From Sphingomonas sp. Leaf20 (GTDB lineage: Bacteria; Pseudomonadota; Alphaproteobacteria; Sphingomonadales; Sphingomonadaceae), in NCBI RefSeq assembly GCF_001421535.1, contig NZ_LMKN01000008.1, positions 648,980 to 712,979 on the forward strand: a DNA stretch of 64,000 nt. The letters run 5' to 3'. Within the stretch, counting starts at the first letter, position 1, and every line of letters begins with the position of its first letter. Positions 17,750-28,000 of this stretch are shown here, piece by piece. Position numbers and translations under genes: made by a program. The notes under the pieces were generated by a model, which did not search any database, was not told the origin of the DNA, and was given only the letters and a program-made list of their open reading frames with translations.

Positions 17750-19779
17750 GCGACGGCGCGAAGCCGCTCCTCCTGGTGCTGGCCAAGCGCGACGAGCTGG
17801 ACGACGTCGAGGATCAGCGCGACCCCGCCGTCGCCGAGGATGGTCGCGCCGGCGAAGGTCGGGACGTTGCAGTGGACCGGCGACATCGGCTTGATCACCG
17901 TCTGGTGGCTGCCGATGATCTGGTCGACCACCAGCCCGACGCGCTCGGTGCCGGTCGCGATGATGACGATCTTCTGGTGGACGCTCGGTTTGGTCCCCGT
18001 CACGAACATCTCGCGCAGGCGGACGAACGGCACGAGCCGGTCGCGCAGCGTGATGAAGCTGCGACCGCGCGAGCGCAGATCCTCCTCGAGGCTGAGCTCG
18101 ATACACTCCTCGACCACGCCGAGCGGGATGACGTAGCGACCGTCGCCGACGCGGATCAGCAGACCGTCGATGATCGCGAGCGTCAGCGGGATGCGCAGCG
18201 AGACCGTCGATCCCTGGCCCAGGACGCTTTCAACGTCGATCGTGCCGCGCAGGCTCTCGATCGTGCGCTTGACGACGTCCATCCCGACGCCGCGGCCTGA
18301 CAGGCTGGTGATCTGCGGTGCGGTCGAGAAGCCGGGGTGGAAGATCATCTGGAGCAACTCCTGGTCGCTCACGACCTGCGCGGGCTGGATCAACCCGTGC
18401 GATTCCGCCTTGGCGCGGACGCGATCGCGGTCGATCCCGTGACCGTCGTCGCGGATCGTGATGACGACTTCGCCCCCCTCCTGACGCGCCGACAGCCGCA
18501 CATGCCCGGCGACGGGCTTCCCCGCGGCGAGACGCTGCTCGGGATGCTCGACCCCATGGTCGCAGGCGTTGCGGATCAGGTGGATCAGCGGATCGGCGAG
18601 CCGTTCGATCACGGTCTTGTCGACTTCGGTCGTCTCGCCATCGGTGGAAAGCTCGATCGTCTTGCCGGTATCGCGCGCGATGTCGTGGACCAGACGGCGG
18701 AAGCGGCCGAACAGCGTGGCGACGGGGACCATGCGCAGCACCATGACCGTGTCGCGCAATTCACTCGCCAGCCGCTCGATCTCCTCCGAGATCGAGTGGA
18801 GCGCGACGTCTGCTGCGCTGCTATGCGCGAGCTGCGACAATCGGCTCTGAACGATGACGAGTTCGCCGACCCGGTCCATCAGCAGGTCGAGCCTTTCGGC
18901 GGGGACTCGGACGCTCTCGCCCGTCTTCGGCGCGCCGCGACCATTCGGTGCGGCCGCCGGTTCCTGCGCATTGGCGGGCCGGGGATCGTCGATCGGCGCG
19001 GGCAAAGACGCAGGCGCAGACGCAGATGGGGACGAAAACGGGGACGGGGACGCAAACGGGGCAGGCGCCGCGGCGGCGTTTCGCGCGTCGTCGCAAAGCG
19101 CAGGTCCGATCTGCTCGATCTGCAGATCCATGTCGTCCATCACGAAGATGAAGACGTCCTCGATGTCGGCTTTCGCCACCGTGCCGCGCAATTCGACGTC
19201 CCAGCCGATCATGCAGTGCGTCGGCACCAGGTCGCTGAGCAACGGAACCTGCTCGGTTCGGGCGACGACGCGGCAGTCGCCAAGCGTGCGCAGCTCGTCG
19301 AGCAAAGTGAGCGGGTTGATGCCGTTCTGCATCGCCTCGGGCGGCAGGCGGAGCGACAGGCGCCAGCCCTGCTCGGCAGGCGCGGGCGCCGGTGTCGGCG
19401 CGGGCGCGCCATCGAGCGCCGCCTGCAGCTTGGCGAGGATTGCGTCGCCGTCCGCCTTGCGCTCGGTGCCGTCGCCGTCGATCAGCGCGCGCATGTGGTC
19501 CTGCGCCGACAGGATCACGGCGATCAGCTGCGGCGTCGCGGGCGTCAGGTTCTTGCGCACGCGGTCGAAGGCGGTCTCGCAGTGATGCGTGAAGCTGGCC
19601 AGCGCGTCGAACCCGAACATCGCGCCCGAGCCCTTGAGCGTATGCAGCCCGCGGAACACCGCATCGATCAGGTCATGATCGTCGAGCCGATGGCCGAGAT
19701 CGAGCAGGCCCTGCTCGACCTGCTCGAGGACTTCGCCCGCCTCCACGCGGAACGCGGCGACGGGATCGGTCTCGCTCAC
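17746..19779 (-). CDS. cheA: Chemotaxis histidine kinase
   Basis: 677 residues. The N-terminal phosphotransfer domain has H46 in LHTLKGSGAMFG. A second alpha/beta domain (about 150-230, around WRLSLRLPPEAM) may bind response regulators. An Ala/Pro/Ser-rich linker follows, then the dimerisation domain (ERLDLLMDRVGELVIVQSRL), the ATPase domain with N-box LIHLIRNACDHGVEHP, G1 DDGHGID and G2 GRGVGMDVVK, and a C-terminal CheW-like regulatory domain. The GTG at 19779 overlaps the cheY stop (GTGA), which fixes the start. It phosphorylates CheY and CheB in response to the receptors. Confidence 0.95.
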   Translation of the reverse strand: MSETDPVAAFRVEAGEVLEQVEQGLLDLGHRLDDHDLIDAVFRGLHTLKGSGAMFGFDALASFTHHCETAFDRVRKNLTPATPQLIAVILSAQDHMRALIDGDGTERKADGDAILAKLQAALDGAPAPTPAPAPAEQGWRLSLRLPPEAMQNGINPLTLLDELRTLGDCRVVARTEQVPLLSDLVPTHCMIGWDVELRGTVAKADIEDVFIFVMDDMDLQIEQIGPALCDDARNAAAAPAPFASPSPFSSPSASAPASLPAPIDDPRPANAQEPAAAPNGRGAPKTGESVRVPAERLDLLMDRVGELVIVQSRLSQLAHSSAADVALHSISEEIERLASELRDTVMVLRMVPVATLFGRFRRLVHDIARDTGKTIELSTDGETTEVDKTVIERLADPLIHLIRNACDHGVEHPEQRLAAGKPVAGHVRLSARQEGGEVVITIRDDGHGIDRDRVRAKAESHGLIQPAQVVSDQELLQMIFHPGFSTAPQITSLSGRGVGMDVVKRTIESLRGTIDVESVLGQGSTVSLRIPLTLAIIDGLLIRVGDGRYVIPLGVVEECIELSLEEDLRSRGRSFITLRDRLVPFVRLREMFVTGTKPSVHQKIVIIATGTERVGLVVDQIIGSHQTVIKPMSPVHCNVPTFAGATILGDGGVALILDVVQLVALGQHQEERLRAVA

Positions 19780-20144
19780 CGTCCAAGAACCTTGCGCACG
19801 ACCTTGGTCAGCTGCTCTGGGACGAACGGCTTGACCAGCCAGCCGGTCGCACCGGCGGCCTTGGCCTGCTGCTTCATCGCGTCCTCGGACTCGGTGGTCA
19901 GGAACAGGATCGGCGTACCGCATTGCGCCGGGTTCTTGCGCAGCGCGCGGATCATCGACAGCCCGTCCATGTTGGGCATGTTGAGATCGGTGATGATCAT
20001 GTCGAAGCGACCGCCATTGGCCTTGCTCAGGCCCTGGGCGCCGTCGGCGGCTTCGGTGACGGCATAGCCGGCCCCGGTCAGCGCCATGCGGATCGCCATC
20101 CGGACGCTGTTGGAATCATCGACGATAAGGATGGATGCGGTCAT
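19776..20144 (-). CDS. cheY: Chemotaxis response regulator CheY
   Basis: 122-residue single receiver domain that carries the signal from CheA to the flagellar motor. Phospho-acceptor is D53 (ITDLNMPNMDG), with acidic pair D9/D10 (LIVDDS), the switch threonines at T83/T84 (FLTTESED) and K105 (WLVKPFVPE). The ATG overlaps the stop of the STAS gene (ATGA) and the stop overlaps the cheA start (GTGA), so all three are coupled. The form with MIITDLNMPNMDGL and TTESED is the usual one next to cheA. No flagellar genes are in the window. Confidence 0.95.
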   Translation of the reverse strand: MTASILIVDDSNSVRMAIRMALTGAGYAVTEAADGAQGLSKANGGRFDMIITDLNMPNMDGLSMIRALRKNPAQCGTPILFLTTESEDAMKQQAKAAGATGWLVKPFVPEQLTKVVRKVLGR

Positions 20145-20452
20145 CGCGGCAGGTCTCCGTGAAACCAGAAAGTCTGATCGGCTGAGGGGATATCGGTGAG
20201 GAAGCCGGCGCGCTCGAGCAGCGCCGTGAGTTCGGCATGGACGGGGTGGGCGAGGCGCAGGGTCTTGCCGTCATGCTCGGCCTGACGGCGCGCCGCGCAG
20301 ACGAGCTGCAGGAAGCTGACATCGGCGTCGGTGACCGCGGCGAGATCGAGTTCGATCGCGTCGTTGCGCTCGAGCTGCGACGCGAGTTCCGCGGCGAACG
20401 GCAACACCGACGCGGTCGTGACGATTGCCGGGACAAGGACCATCTGTGCCAT
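20141..20452 (-). CDS. STAS-domain protein heading the che operon
   Basis: 103 residues of a STAS (anti-sigma antagonist-like) domain: VLPFAAELASQLERNDAIELDLAAVTDADVSFLQLV contains the strand-helix pattern, with DADVSFLQLV where SpoIIAA-type proteins carry the phospho-serine loop (D-S/T-S). The ATG at 20452 has GAGGGAA upstream and is preferred over an upstream frame to 20575. Its stop overlaps cheY (ATGA). Such small STAS proteins head che clusters in several alphaproteobacteria. It may tune CheA or a partner phosphatase pathway; this is inferred from position. Confidence 0.78.
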   Translation of the reverse strand: MAQMVLVPAIVTTASVLPFAAELASQLERNDAIELDLAAVTDADVSFLQLVCAARRQAEHDGKTLRLAHPVHAELTALLERAGFLTDIPSADQTFWFHGDLPR

Positions 20453-20507
20453 GCGTTCCCTCTCTCTCCGGCCGGTGGCGTGGTCGTCCTCGCGCCGGGG
20501 TTCACTC

Positions 20508-20523
20508 GATTCATTATAGAGGG
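20508..20523 (-). promoter_or_regulatory. Promoter element of the che operon (perfect -10)
   Basis: On the minus strand CCCTCTATAATGAATC contains a perfect -10 box TATAAT (20513-20518), about 60 bases before the STAS start. The same 16 bases occur with one change at 23084-23099 before the receptor gene. No clear -35 is seen at 17 bases, so the sigma factor is not certain. The interval 20453-20791 holds no gene. Confidence 0.5.
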
Positions 20524-20791
20524 CGGACAGATGTCCGTTCCCGAAGCCTCGCTTATTTTGGCGGGCGGCTATCATCGGCGTGCGAAAGCGTGCTGCGGAG
20601 ACCGCGCGGTCCGACGTTGATGCAGCTGGGACGGCGCCTGGATACGCTCCCTTTCAATGCCGCCGAATCGCACGACGGCGATCGCGCCGGGGTGGGCGCG
20701 ATCGCACGGGGGGCTGCAATATGCCTTGCTGGCCGGGTCAGTCGCTCAGGCCAGGTATCCCCGAACCCCTGCACGCCGCGCCGATCGGCGT

Positions 20792-22960
20792 TCAGGCTGC
20801 CTGCGCGCCGAAATTGTCGTCTTCCGCGTCGGTGCCGCCCTTGATCAGGTCGAGCGCGAAGCCATTCACGCGGGCTTTCTGGTCGGCGATCGAATTGGGT
20901 TTGACGCGTTTGGCCTTGGCGGCCGGCCGTGCGGCAACCGGGCTGCGCGCAGCGGGTTTGCGGTGGGCGGCTGGCAGCGGCCGACGATGGGCATTGTCCG
21001 CGCCGTCGCCGATCCTGAAAAAGGCGATGCTGGCCTGCAATTCCTCGGCCTGCGATGCCAGTTCTTCCGACGTCGCGGTGATCTGCTCGGACGCACCCGC
21101 ATTTTGCTGGCTGATCAGGTCGAGCTGCTGGATCGCCTCGTTGATCTGCGCAGCGCCGATGTCCTGCTCGCGGCAGGCGGCGCTGATCTCGGCGACAAGT
21201 TCGGCGGTGCGGCTGATGTCGGGGACCAGCTTGGTCAGCATCTCGCCGGCTTCGGTCGCCGCGGCCACGGTCTGCGAGGAGACGGATCCGATCTCCGCCG
21301 CCGCGACCTGACTGCGTTCGGCGAGTTTGCGTACCTCGGACGCGACGACGGCAAAGCCGCGGCCATGTTCGCCGGCGCGCGCCGCTTCGACCGCCGCGTT
21401 GAGCGCGAGAAGATCGGTTTGCCGGGCAATTTCCTGCACGATGCCGATCTTTTCCGCGATCGTCCGCATCGCATTGACCGCGCGTTGCACCGCGATCCCG
21501 CTCAATTCGGCGTCCTTGGCCGACTGGCGTGCGATCTTCTCGGTCTGCGAGGCATTGTCTGCGCTCTGCTTGATGTTGGCGGCGATCTCTTCCATCGCCG
21601 AGGACGCCTCTTCGGCGGCGGCGGCTTGCTCGGTCGCGCCTTGCGAGACCTGCTCGGAACTTGCCGACAGCTCCTGGCTTCCCGCCGAGACATTGTCGGC
21701 GGCGGCGCTGGCATTGCCGACGACGTTGCGCAGCTGCTCGATCATCCGCACCAAGGCCTGGCCGAGCACGTCCTTGTCGGACAGGGGCTGGTGCGACACG
21801 GCGAGGTCGCCATCGGCGATCTTGTCGGCCAGGTCGGCACTCACGCGAAGATTGTCGACCATCCGCACGATCGCCTGACCGAGCATATCGCGGTCCGAGA
21901 GCGGCTGGTGCGCAAAGCTCAGATCACCGTCGGCGATCTTGTCCGCCAGACTGGCGCTCACCCGCAGATTGTCGATCAGCGCGTTGATCGAATCCTTCAT
22001 CCGGCGGTGATCGCCCGCGCAGGCAATCTCGACCATTTCGCGCAGATCGCCCACGCTGGCGAGATTGAGGACGCGGTTGCCTTCCTCGATCGGCAGCAGC
22101 GTCGCATCGAGCATGGCGTTGATCCCGGCGATCAGGCCCGCGAAATCGCCGACGAAGCGCCTGTCGTCGCCACGCTCGCCAAGCTCGCCCGCGGTCGAGG
22201 CCTTGATCAGCCGCTGCACCTCGCCGATGATGTCGCGCAGGTTGCGTCGCAGCGCCTCGACGGTGTCGTTGATGAACGCCTTCTTGCCGGGGAATGCTTC
22301 AAGCGGCGCGTCGAAATTGCCTTCGCCAAATTCCTTGATGCACGCCATCGCCTTCTTCTTCACCGCGATGTGGTTGGCGACCATCGTGTTGACGCCGCGC
22401 GCCATGACACCGAAGTCGCCACCGAATTTCTCGGCTGCGACGGTGACGTCGATGTCGCCCTTGTCGTGCTCGGAGGACATGTGGTTCAGCTCGCTGATCA
22501 ACCCCTGCAGGTTCGCGCGCAGCGTCTCGATCGTCTCGTTGATGAACGCCTTCTTGCCGGGAAATCGCTCGAGGGGGGCAGCAAAATTGCCGACGCTGAA
22601 TTCCCTGACGCAGGCCATCGCGGTTTTCTTGACGGTGATGTGGCTGCCGACCAGGAGGTTCAGCCGCTTGGCGATGGCGGCGTAGACACCGCGGAATTCC
22701 TCGACCGGCAAGGCGGCGTCGATGTCGCCCTTGTCATGGTCTGCGCTCCATTCTTCGATACGCGCGTTCAGCTGGCCGACGGGACGAAGCGCCCGGTCGA
22801 GCATCTGGTTGACCGCGCAAAGAACGCCCTGGGTTTGCGCATTGGCAAGCGACGTATTCGCCCGCTGCGAAAGGTCGCCATCGGCAAACATGCTCTCGAG
22901 GCGAGCGAGTTCAGACGTTATGACGTCTGATGAGACGCCGCCAAGGATATTCGCCAACAT
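20792..22960 (-). CDS. Soluble methyl-accepting chemotaxis protein with HAMP-like repeats
   Basis: 722 residues with no membrane helix or signal peptide, so a cytoplasmic receptor. A 90-residue unit is repeated (DHDKGDID at 75 and 165, FPGKKAFIN at 133 and 223). A third imperfect repeat has [10 protein letters not shown] at 338 and 377. These fit consecutive HAMP-like helical modules. The signalling domain (about 410-650) has the conserved hairpin [20 protein letters not shown] and [11 protein letters not shown]. After it comes a basic, Ala/Pro-rich tail with a short terminal helix. No NWETF-type CheR tether is seen. ATG at 22960 follows AGGA; an upstream TTG is less likely. It should feed the CheA/CheW operon directly downstream. 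Confidence 0.9.
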   Translation of the reverse strand: MLANILGGVSSDVITSELARLESMFADGDLSQRANTSLANAQTQGVLCAVNQMLDRALRPVGQLNARIEEWSADHDKGDIDAALPVEEFRGVYAAIAKRLNLLVGSHITVKKTAMACVREFSVGNFAAPLERFPGKKAFINETIETLRANLQGLISELNHMSSEHDKGDIDVTVAAEKFGGDFGVMARGVNTMVANHIAVKKKAMACIKEFGEGNFDAPLEAFPGKKAFINDTVEALRRNLRDIIGEVQRLIKASTAGELGERGDDRRFVGDFAGLIAGINAMLDATLLPIEEGNRVLNLASVGDLREMVEIACAGDHRRMKDSINALIDNLRVSASLADKIADGDLSFAHQPLSDRDMLGQAIVRMVDNLRVSADLADKIADGDLAVSHQPLSDKDVLGQALVRMIEQLRNVVGNASAAADNVSAGSQELSASSEQVSQGATEQAAAAEEASSAMEEIAANIKQSADNASQTEKIARQSAKDAELSGIAVQRAVNAMRTIAEKIGIVQEIARQTDLLALNAAVEAARAGEHGRGFAVVASEVRKLAERSQVAAAEIGSVSSQTVAAATEAGEMLTKLVPDISRTAELVAEISAACREQDIGAAQINEAIQQLDLISQQNAGASEQITATSEELASQAEELQASIAFFRIGDGADNAHRRPLPAAHRKPAARSPVAARPAAKAKRVKPNSIADQKARVNGFALDLIKGGTDAEDDNFGAQAA

Positions 22961-23083
22961 CAACGGGTTCCTTTGTTGTGCACCATGTAGACCGATCTTG
23001 AAATCACGCAGCGATCACGCGTCGTTGTGCGGATCTCGAATATCCTGCTCGTCGAGGATTCGGGGAACCGCGCATCAAGGCTA

Positions 23084-23099
23084 GATTGATTATAGAGGG
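23084..23099 (-). promoter_or_regulatory. Promoter element before the receptor gene
   Basis: Minus-strand CCCTCTATAATCAATC, with TATAAT at 23089-23094, lies about 130 bases before the receptor start. It differs at one position from the element before the che operon (20508-20523). The shared sequence suggests joint control of receptor and signalling genes. Confidence 0.5.
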
Positions 23100-23225
23100 G
23101 GCCGCGCGCGGATGGTTTGCGGCGCCGGACAAATTTATGGCTGCCGCCCGGTGCTCCGGACGACGAAACACTTGCTCCAGTAGATGGTGTCGGGATGTGG
23201 ACGCTGCGCCTTGCAGGTCACGCTT

Positions 23226-24074
23226 TCAGCGGTCCGCGAACGCCCAGCGGAGCGTTCTTGCCAACTGCCGCGTCCCCGACACGACAAGCGGACCCATGAG
23301 CCGCGGCGATTCCGGCAAATGATGCATCTCTCTTGCCCATGTCGGAAGCAGGTCGATCGCGGCTTGCATCACGAGCCGCTGGACGGGGATCGATAGCGGG
23401 TTCGCCGGAGGATGCTCTAGCACGAGGCGCGCGACCTCGGTCGTGCGGTCGCTGACGACGAGATGCGGCCGCGCCATGTGCAGCGCCTGCTGAGTCGCGA
23501 GCCGATCACGCGGCACCACCCCGGCACCAAGCGCCAGCCCGATGTCGGCGAACTCGTCGAAATACTGGTCGGCTTGTGCGGGCGAGAGGCGGTTATTTCC
23601 GTAACGCTGCCAGGCGGCGAGGAAGCACCACGCCTCGGAGATATGGACCCAGGCAAGGAGGGCGGGATCGTCGGCGCGATACGGCGTTCCATCGGGTAGG
23701 GTGCCGCCGATATGCCGATGGACCGAGCGGACACGGGCGATCGCGCTTTGGGCATCGTCGCGCGCGCCATAGGTGGTGACGGCGATGAAACGCGCGGTTC
23801 GCCGCAGCCGGCCGAGCATGTCGGTGCGAAAGTTCGAATGATCCCAGACCCCGGCAAGGACAGCGGGGTGCAACATCTGGAGCAACAGCGCGGAGACGCC
23901 ACCGACCATCATGCTGGCGACGTCGCCATGGACGCGCCAGATCATCGAATCGGGGGAGAAAAGCGCGTCGCTGCTGCGGATCACGGGCTGTTCCCCGCGT
24001 GCCGTATCGTTGAACATCCCCCGGACATGTCGGACGATATCGCGACGGGCCTGTTCACGTAGCGCCATTGGCAT
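23226..24074 (-). CDS. DUF2236 / MpaB-type oxygenase-like protein
   Basis: 282 residues of the oxygenase MpaB / latex-clearing-protein-related family (DUF2236), which includes heme proteins. Family marks are DSMIWRVHGDVASMMVGGVSALLLQMLHPAVLAGVWDHS (positions about 42-80, given here in parts: RVHGD, LLLQMLHPA, GVWDHS), then RTARFIAVTTYG, and LLAWVHISEAWCFLAAWQRYG. Histidines in the LHPA and WVHI stretches are the expected conserved residues. The ATG at 24074 is used; one at 24068 is in frame. It is divergent from the SirB1-type gene. The substrate is unknown for most members, and no partner enzyme is nearby. Confidence 0.8.
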   Translation of the reverse strand: MPMALREQARRDIVRHVRGMFNDTARGEQPVIRSSDALFSPDSMIWRVHGDVASMMVGGVSALLLQMLHPAVLAGVWDHSNFRTDMLGRLRRTARFIAVTTYGARDDAQSAIARVRSVHRHIGGTLPDGTPYRADDPALLAWVHISEAWCFLAAWQRYGNNRLSPAQADQYFDEFADIGLALGAGVVPRDRLATQQALHMARPHLVVSDRTTEVARLVLEHPPANPLSIPVQRLVMQAAIDLLPTWAREMHHLPESPRLMGPLVVSGTRQLARTLRWAFADR

Positions 24075-24171
24075 CCCTCATGCCGTCACGAACGCTCGGG
24101 ACCGACTTTGGCACCCGCCGGTCTTACGATCGCGCGTTCCCATTGCCGCGCAGCCTCCCCATGTTGGCGTG

Positions 24172-24972
24172 ATGACCGAAGACCTTACCCGCCTGGGCCT
24201 GATCGACGACGAGGACATCGTCCTCGATGAGGCCGCGCTGTCGCTTGCACGTCTCGACCGACCCGGCATCGATCTCACACCCTCGCACACGCTTCTGAAC
24301 GCCATCGAGACGCAGCTCTCCACCGTCGCAGGTGATGCCGAGACGCCGGACGAGCGCGCGAGCGCCCTCGCGTCAGTGCTTGCGGATGTGTTCGGGTTCG
24401 CGGGCGATTCCGAGAGCTATGACGATCCCGCCAATGCCGATTTCATCACCGTCCTCGATCGGCGTCGCGGCCTGCCGGTGAGCCTTTCGATACTCTGGGT
24501 CGCGATGGCCAGGCGGCTCGGCTGGAGCGCGAACGTGCTCGACGTCCCCGGCCATGTTCTCGTTGTCGTCGGTGCGGAGGCTGCGCCGGTCATCGTCGAC
24601 CCGTTCGCCGGCGGCGTGCGTGTCGATGCCGCAGGGCTTGCCGCGCTGGTCGAGCGACACGCCGGGTCTGGCCGGGCGGCGACGCATGTCGCAGCGATGC
24701 CGAACCGGGCGGTGCTCGTCAGGCTCCTGCAGAACCTCGCGTCGCGGGCCGAACAGGCGGGGAGGGGGCGACGCGCGCTCGACCTCTATGCGCGCATGAC
24801 GACCATGGCGCCCGCCTATCCGCACGCCTGGTGGGAACGCGCGCGGCTCGAGCTGGTCGATCACGACGTCGCGGCGGCGCGTGGCAGTCTGGGCGCGATG
24901 CTGGAGATCACGCGGGACCCGGGGCTGCGGCGCCGCGTGACGCGGACGATGGACGCGCTGCCGGCTGGCTGA
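24172..24972 (+). CDS. SirB1/transglutaminase-like protein with C-terminal tetratricopeptide
   Basis: 266 residues of the SirB1 N family. The central part (about 80-150) has DPANADFITVLDRRRGLPVSLSILW, split here as NADFITVLDRRRG and LPVSLSILWVAMARRLG, then VPGHVLVVVG and IVDPFAGG, all typical of this transglutaminase-like fold. The C-terminal 70 residues form a TPR-like helix pair (LARMTTMAP type, RALDLYARMTTMAPAYPHAW). The catalytic cysteine of true transglutaminases is replaced by serine in LPVSLS, as in this family. ATG at 24172 (MTEDLTRLGL) is preferred; an upstream open frame continues but reads through non-coding sequence. Function of the family is poorly known. Confidence 0.75.
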   Translation: MTEDLTRLGLIDDEDIVLDEAALSLARLDRPGIDLTPSHTLLNAIETQLSTVAGDAETPDERASALASVLADVFGFAGDSESYDDPANADFITVLDRRRGLPVSLSILWVAMARRLGWSANVLDVPGHVLVVVGAEAAPVIVDPFAGGVRVDAAGLAALVERHAGSGRAATHVAAMPNRAVLVRLLQNLASRAEQAGRGRRALDLYARMTTMAPAYPHAWWERARLELVDHDVAAARGSLGAMLEITRDPGLRRRVTRTMDALPAG

Positions 24973-25061
24973 CCGGGGGAGCACGCCTACGACCGATCGC
25001 AGGCCGATCCTGCCGGCATGGGTCTGGCAGCGCAGTGCTAACCCATGCCTGCAGATCACGA

Positions 25062-28000
25062 TCACAGCCGCAGCGACACACCCGCGACGAGCTGCCGGCC
25101 GAGCAGATCGTAGCCCATCACCGTATTGCCGCGCAGCAGACCGATCCGCGAACGGCTGTCCGGAACGAGCGGCGGATCGCGGTCGAAGATGTTGTTGGCG
25201 GCCAGCCGGAACGTCATCTGCTTGTTGATGTCGAAGCTGAGCGCGACGTCGATCCAGTTGTACGAACCGACACCGGGATATTGATCGCGCCGGGCACTTG
25301 CGTCCTGCGCGGGGATGCCGGTGTCCTCGGGCGCATAGATGTCGAGCGGCATCGCGCCGCGGTGGCGCCAGTTGACCGACAGGCTGGTCGTGCGATCCGG
25401 TGCGGTCCAGGTGGTGCGGAGCTGGTGCGCCCAGCGCGGCATGCTCTCGCCGCAGAGATTGCCGAAATACCCAACGCAGTCGCGCGGTTCGATCGTCGGC
25501 GAGGATTGCGAGCCGACGCGGGTCATCAGCGTCCCATTGAAGCTCATGTCGAGCCGGCCGACGCCGCCCAGACCGACATTATACTGCCCCTGGAAATCCC
25601 AGCCGTGTGACTGCGACTTGTAGCCATTGGCCGAGCCGCGCGCCACCCAACCCGTCGCCGGGCTGCTCGCGGGCGAACTGGACAGCGTGCCGGTGCCGGG
25701 GTTGCGGACGATGCCGCGGCAGAAATAATCGTTCCCGGTGGCCAAGCACTCGCCGATGATGTTCTGTGGCTGGAGGAAGTCGAGCTGGTCCTTCAGATCG
25801 ATCAGCCAGCGGTCGATCGACACGGTCAGGCCGGGTATGAAGCGGGGGCGCAGAACGACGCCGAACGTCTTGGTAAAGGCGCTTTCGGGCGTCAGGTTGA
25901 ACCCGCCCTCGCGCACGGTGCACCGATCATCAGGGCAGATCAACGAGGCGCTGCCATAGAGATTGTCAGCAAGGCCGGTGTTGCGGCACTGCTGCAACGT
26001 CGCGGACGGCGCCAGTCGCGCGCCGTTGGGGTTCGACGGATCGATCCGCGGCGCGCAGGGATCGGCATAGAAACCCTGGTTCCAGAAGATGTTCGCGGCA
26101 CCCTGCGCCGTGCTGACGCCCGGCGCGGCCTGGGACTTGTTGTACGAGGCGCGCAGCGTGATGTCCGCCACCGGCGACCAGAGCCCCTCGACCTTCCAGG
26201 TATCGAACTTGCCGTCGAGGCGGTTGTACTGCGACACGCGGTAGCCCGCATTGACCTGCAACAGCTCGGCGAACCGGCGGTGTTCGATCAGCGGCGCCTG
26301 CACCTCGGCATTGGCTTCGAGGATGCTTTGCGTGAAGCGCTGGTTCTCGCCGCCATTGTTCTGCTGGAAGATCTCGTTGACGATCGTCCGTTCCATTTCC
26401 TCGCGATATTCCGCGCCCAGCGCGATCGCGATGCCCTGCTCGGCGAGCGGCGAGGTAATGCCATATCGGCCCAGATCGCCGCTGACGGTACCGACGAACT
26501 GCAACAGGCGCGGAATGCGCGTGCTGATCCCGCCGGTCGCGCCACCGTAGAGATACTGGTTGAGCGCCGCATCCTGATTGAACGGCGCGAACGCGTTGAA
26601 CGGCACGCAGGACGGATCGGTCCCGTTGACCACCGCGCGACAGGTCGGCGTGCCGTTGACGCGGACGACGTCGAGCGAACGGTTGATGTTGTCGAAGCGC
26701 GCGATCGGCACGTCGATCGTGTCGAGACGCGCGCGCGAGATCATGCCTGCGACATCGTACGACCACACGTCGTCAAAGCCACGCCCGCGCAGCCCCGCGA
26801 CGATGCGATAGCCCTCGTTGGTGAAGCGCTGCCGCACCAGTGGCAGCCCGTCGAAGCGGTACCGGACGTCGATCGGCGCATATTGTCCCGCGACCCCGGC
26901 ATTGGCGCCGCACAGATCCTGTGCTTGCGAGGACGACAGGAATGCGTTGTCGCAATTCACGCGGAACGGGTCCGAGCCGTACGCCCCGAAGTTGAAGGTC
27001 CGATTGAGCTGGGTGTTGTAGGACTTGTCGCGGTAGAACAGCCCGTTGCCGTACAGCTCGATGTCGTCGCTGATCTTGGCGGTGAGGAAACCGCCAAGGT
27101 TGACGCGATTGAACGCGCGCTGGACCGCCCAATTGTCATAGGGGTTGGCAGACGAGCCTTGCGGCCCGCTGTTGATCGGAATGAAGGTCCCGTTGCCGTT
27201 GGGATTGTTGACCAGGATCTGCCCAGCGCGCGGCCCCGACTGCGGGACGATCGTGCCGGCGGGCGTGAAGCTCGCCCGCGAACAGCCGAGTGGCGACGTG
27301 TTGGTCGGCTGGACCGCCTCGCAGACCGAATAGGAGCGATCGACCAGCTCGATCGGGTTGGACTGGCGGTAGTTGATGAACCCGGTGAGGTTCACGCGGT
27401 CGTTGAACAGATTGGTGCCGGCCGCCAGGCTGACGTCTGAACGGCCACCGTCATTGGTCAATCCGCGCTTGGCGGCGAAACCCGCGCGACCGGCCGCATC
27501 GGTGACCGCGTTGCTGCCATTGTCGTGGTTGTAGAAGCTGTAGTTCGCGTCGAGCCGGATGCCTTCGAAATTCTTCTTCAGAACGAAGTTGACGACGCCC
27601 GACACCGCGTCGGACCCGTAGACGGACGAGGCGCCGCCGGTGAGCACGTCGATCCGCTCGACCAGCGCGTTGGGGATGATCCCAACGTCGACCGTGTTGG
27701 CGAGGCCCATGCGCAGGCCGTCGATCAGCGTCAGCGTGCGCTCATAGCCCAGGCTGCGCAGCTTGATGCGCTGGCGACCTTCGGAATCGCTGAAATTCTG
27801 TTCCGAGTTCACCTGGACCTGCGGCAGGCGGTTCAGCACCTCCTCGATCGTCGTCGCGCCCTGTGCCGCGATTTCCGCGGCGGTCGTCGTGACGATCGGT
27901 GCGGCGGAGCGGTTGTTCGGGCGAGCGATGCGCGTGCCGGTGACGACGATGTCCGACCCATCCCGCGGTTCGCCGGTGCGCTGCGTATCGGCGGCGAGCT

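Noticed and set aside
18337..20067. 576-residue plus-strand frame across cheA/cheY
   Set aside because: Antisense to cheA and cheY, no motif, amino acid use typical of shadow frames.
20792..20900. CheR/CheB tethering pentapeptide at the receptor C-terminus
   Set aside because: The tail ends in a short acidic stretch and alanines; nothing like NWETF is present.
20657..22930. 757-residue plus-strand frame across the receptor gene
   Set aside because: Antisense to the receptor, whose signalling hairpin is unmistakable.
24075..24171. Upstream extension of the SirB1-type gene to 23911
   Set aside because: The added 87 residues lie antisense to the DUF2236 gene and its upstream region; ATG 24172 begins the conserved part.
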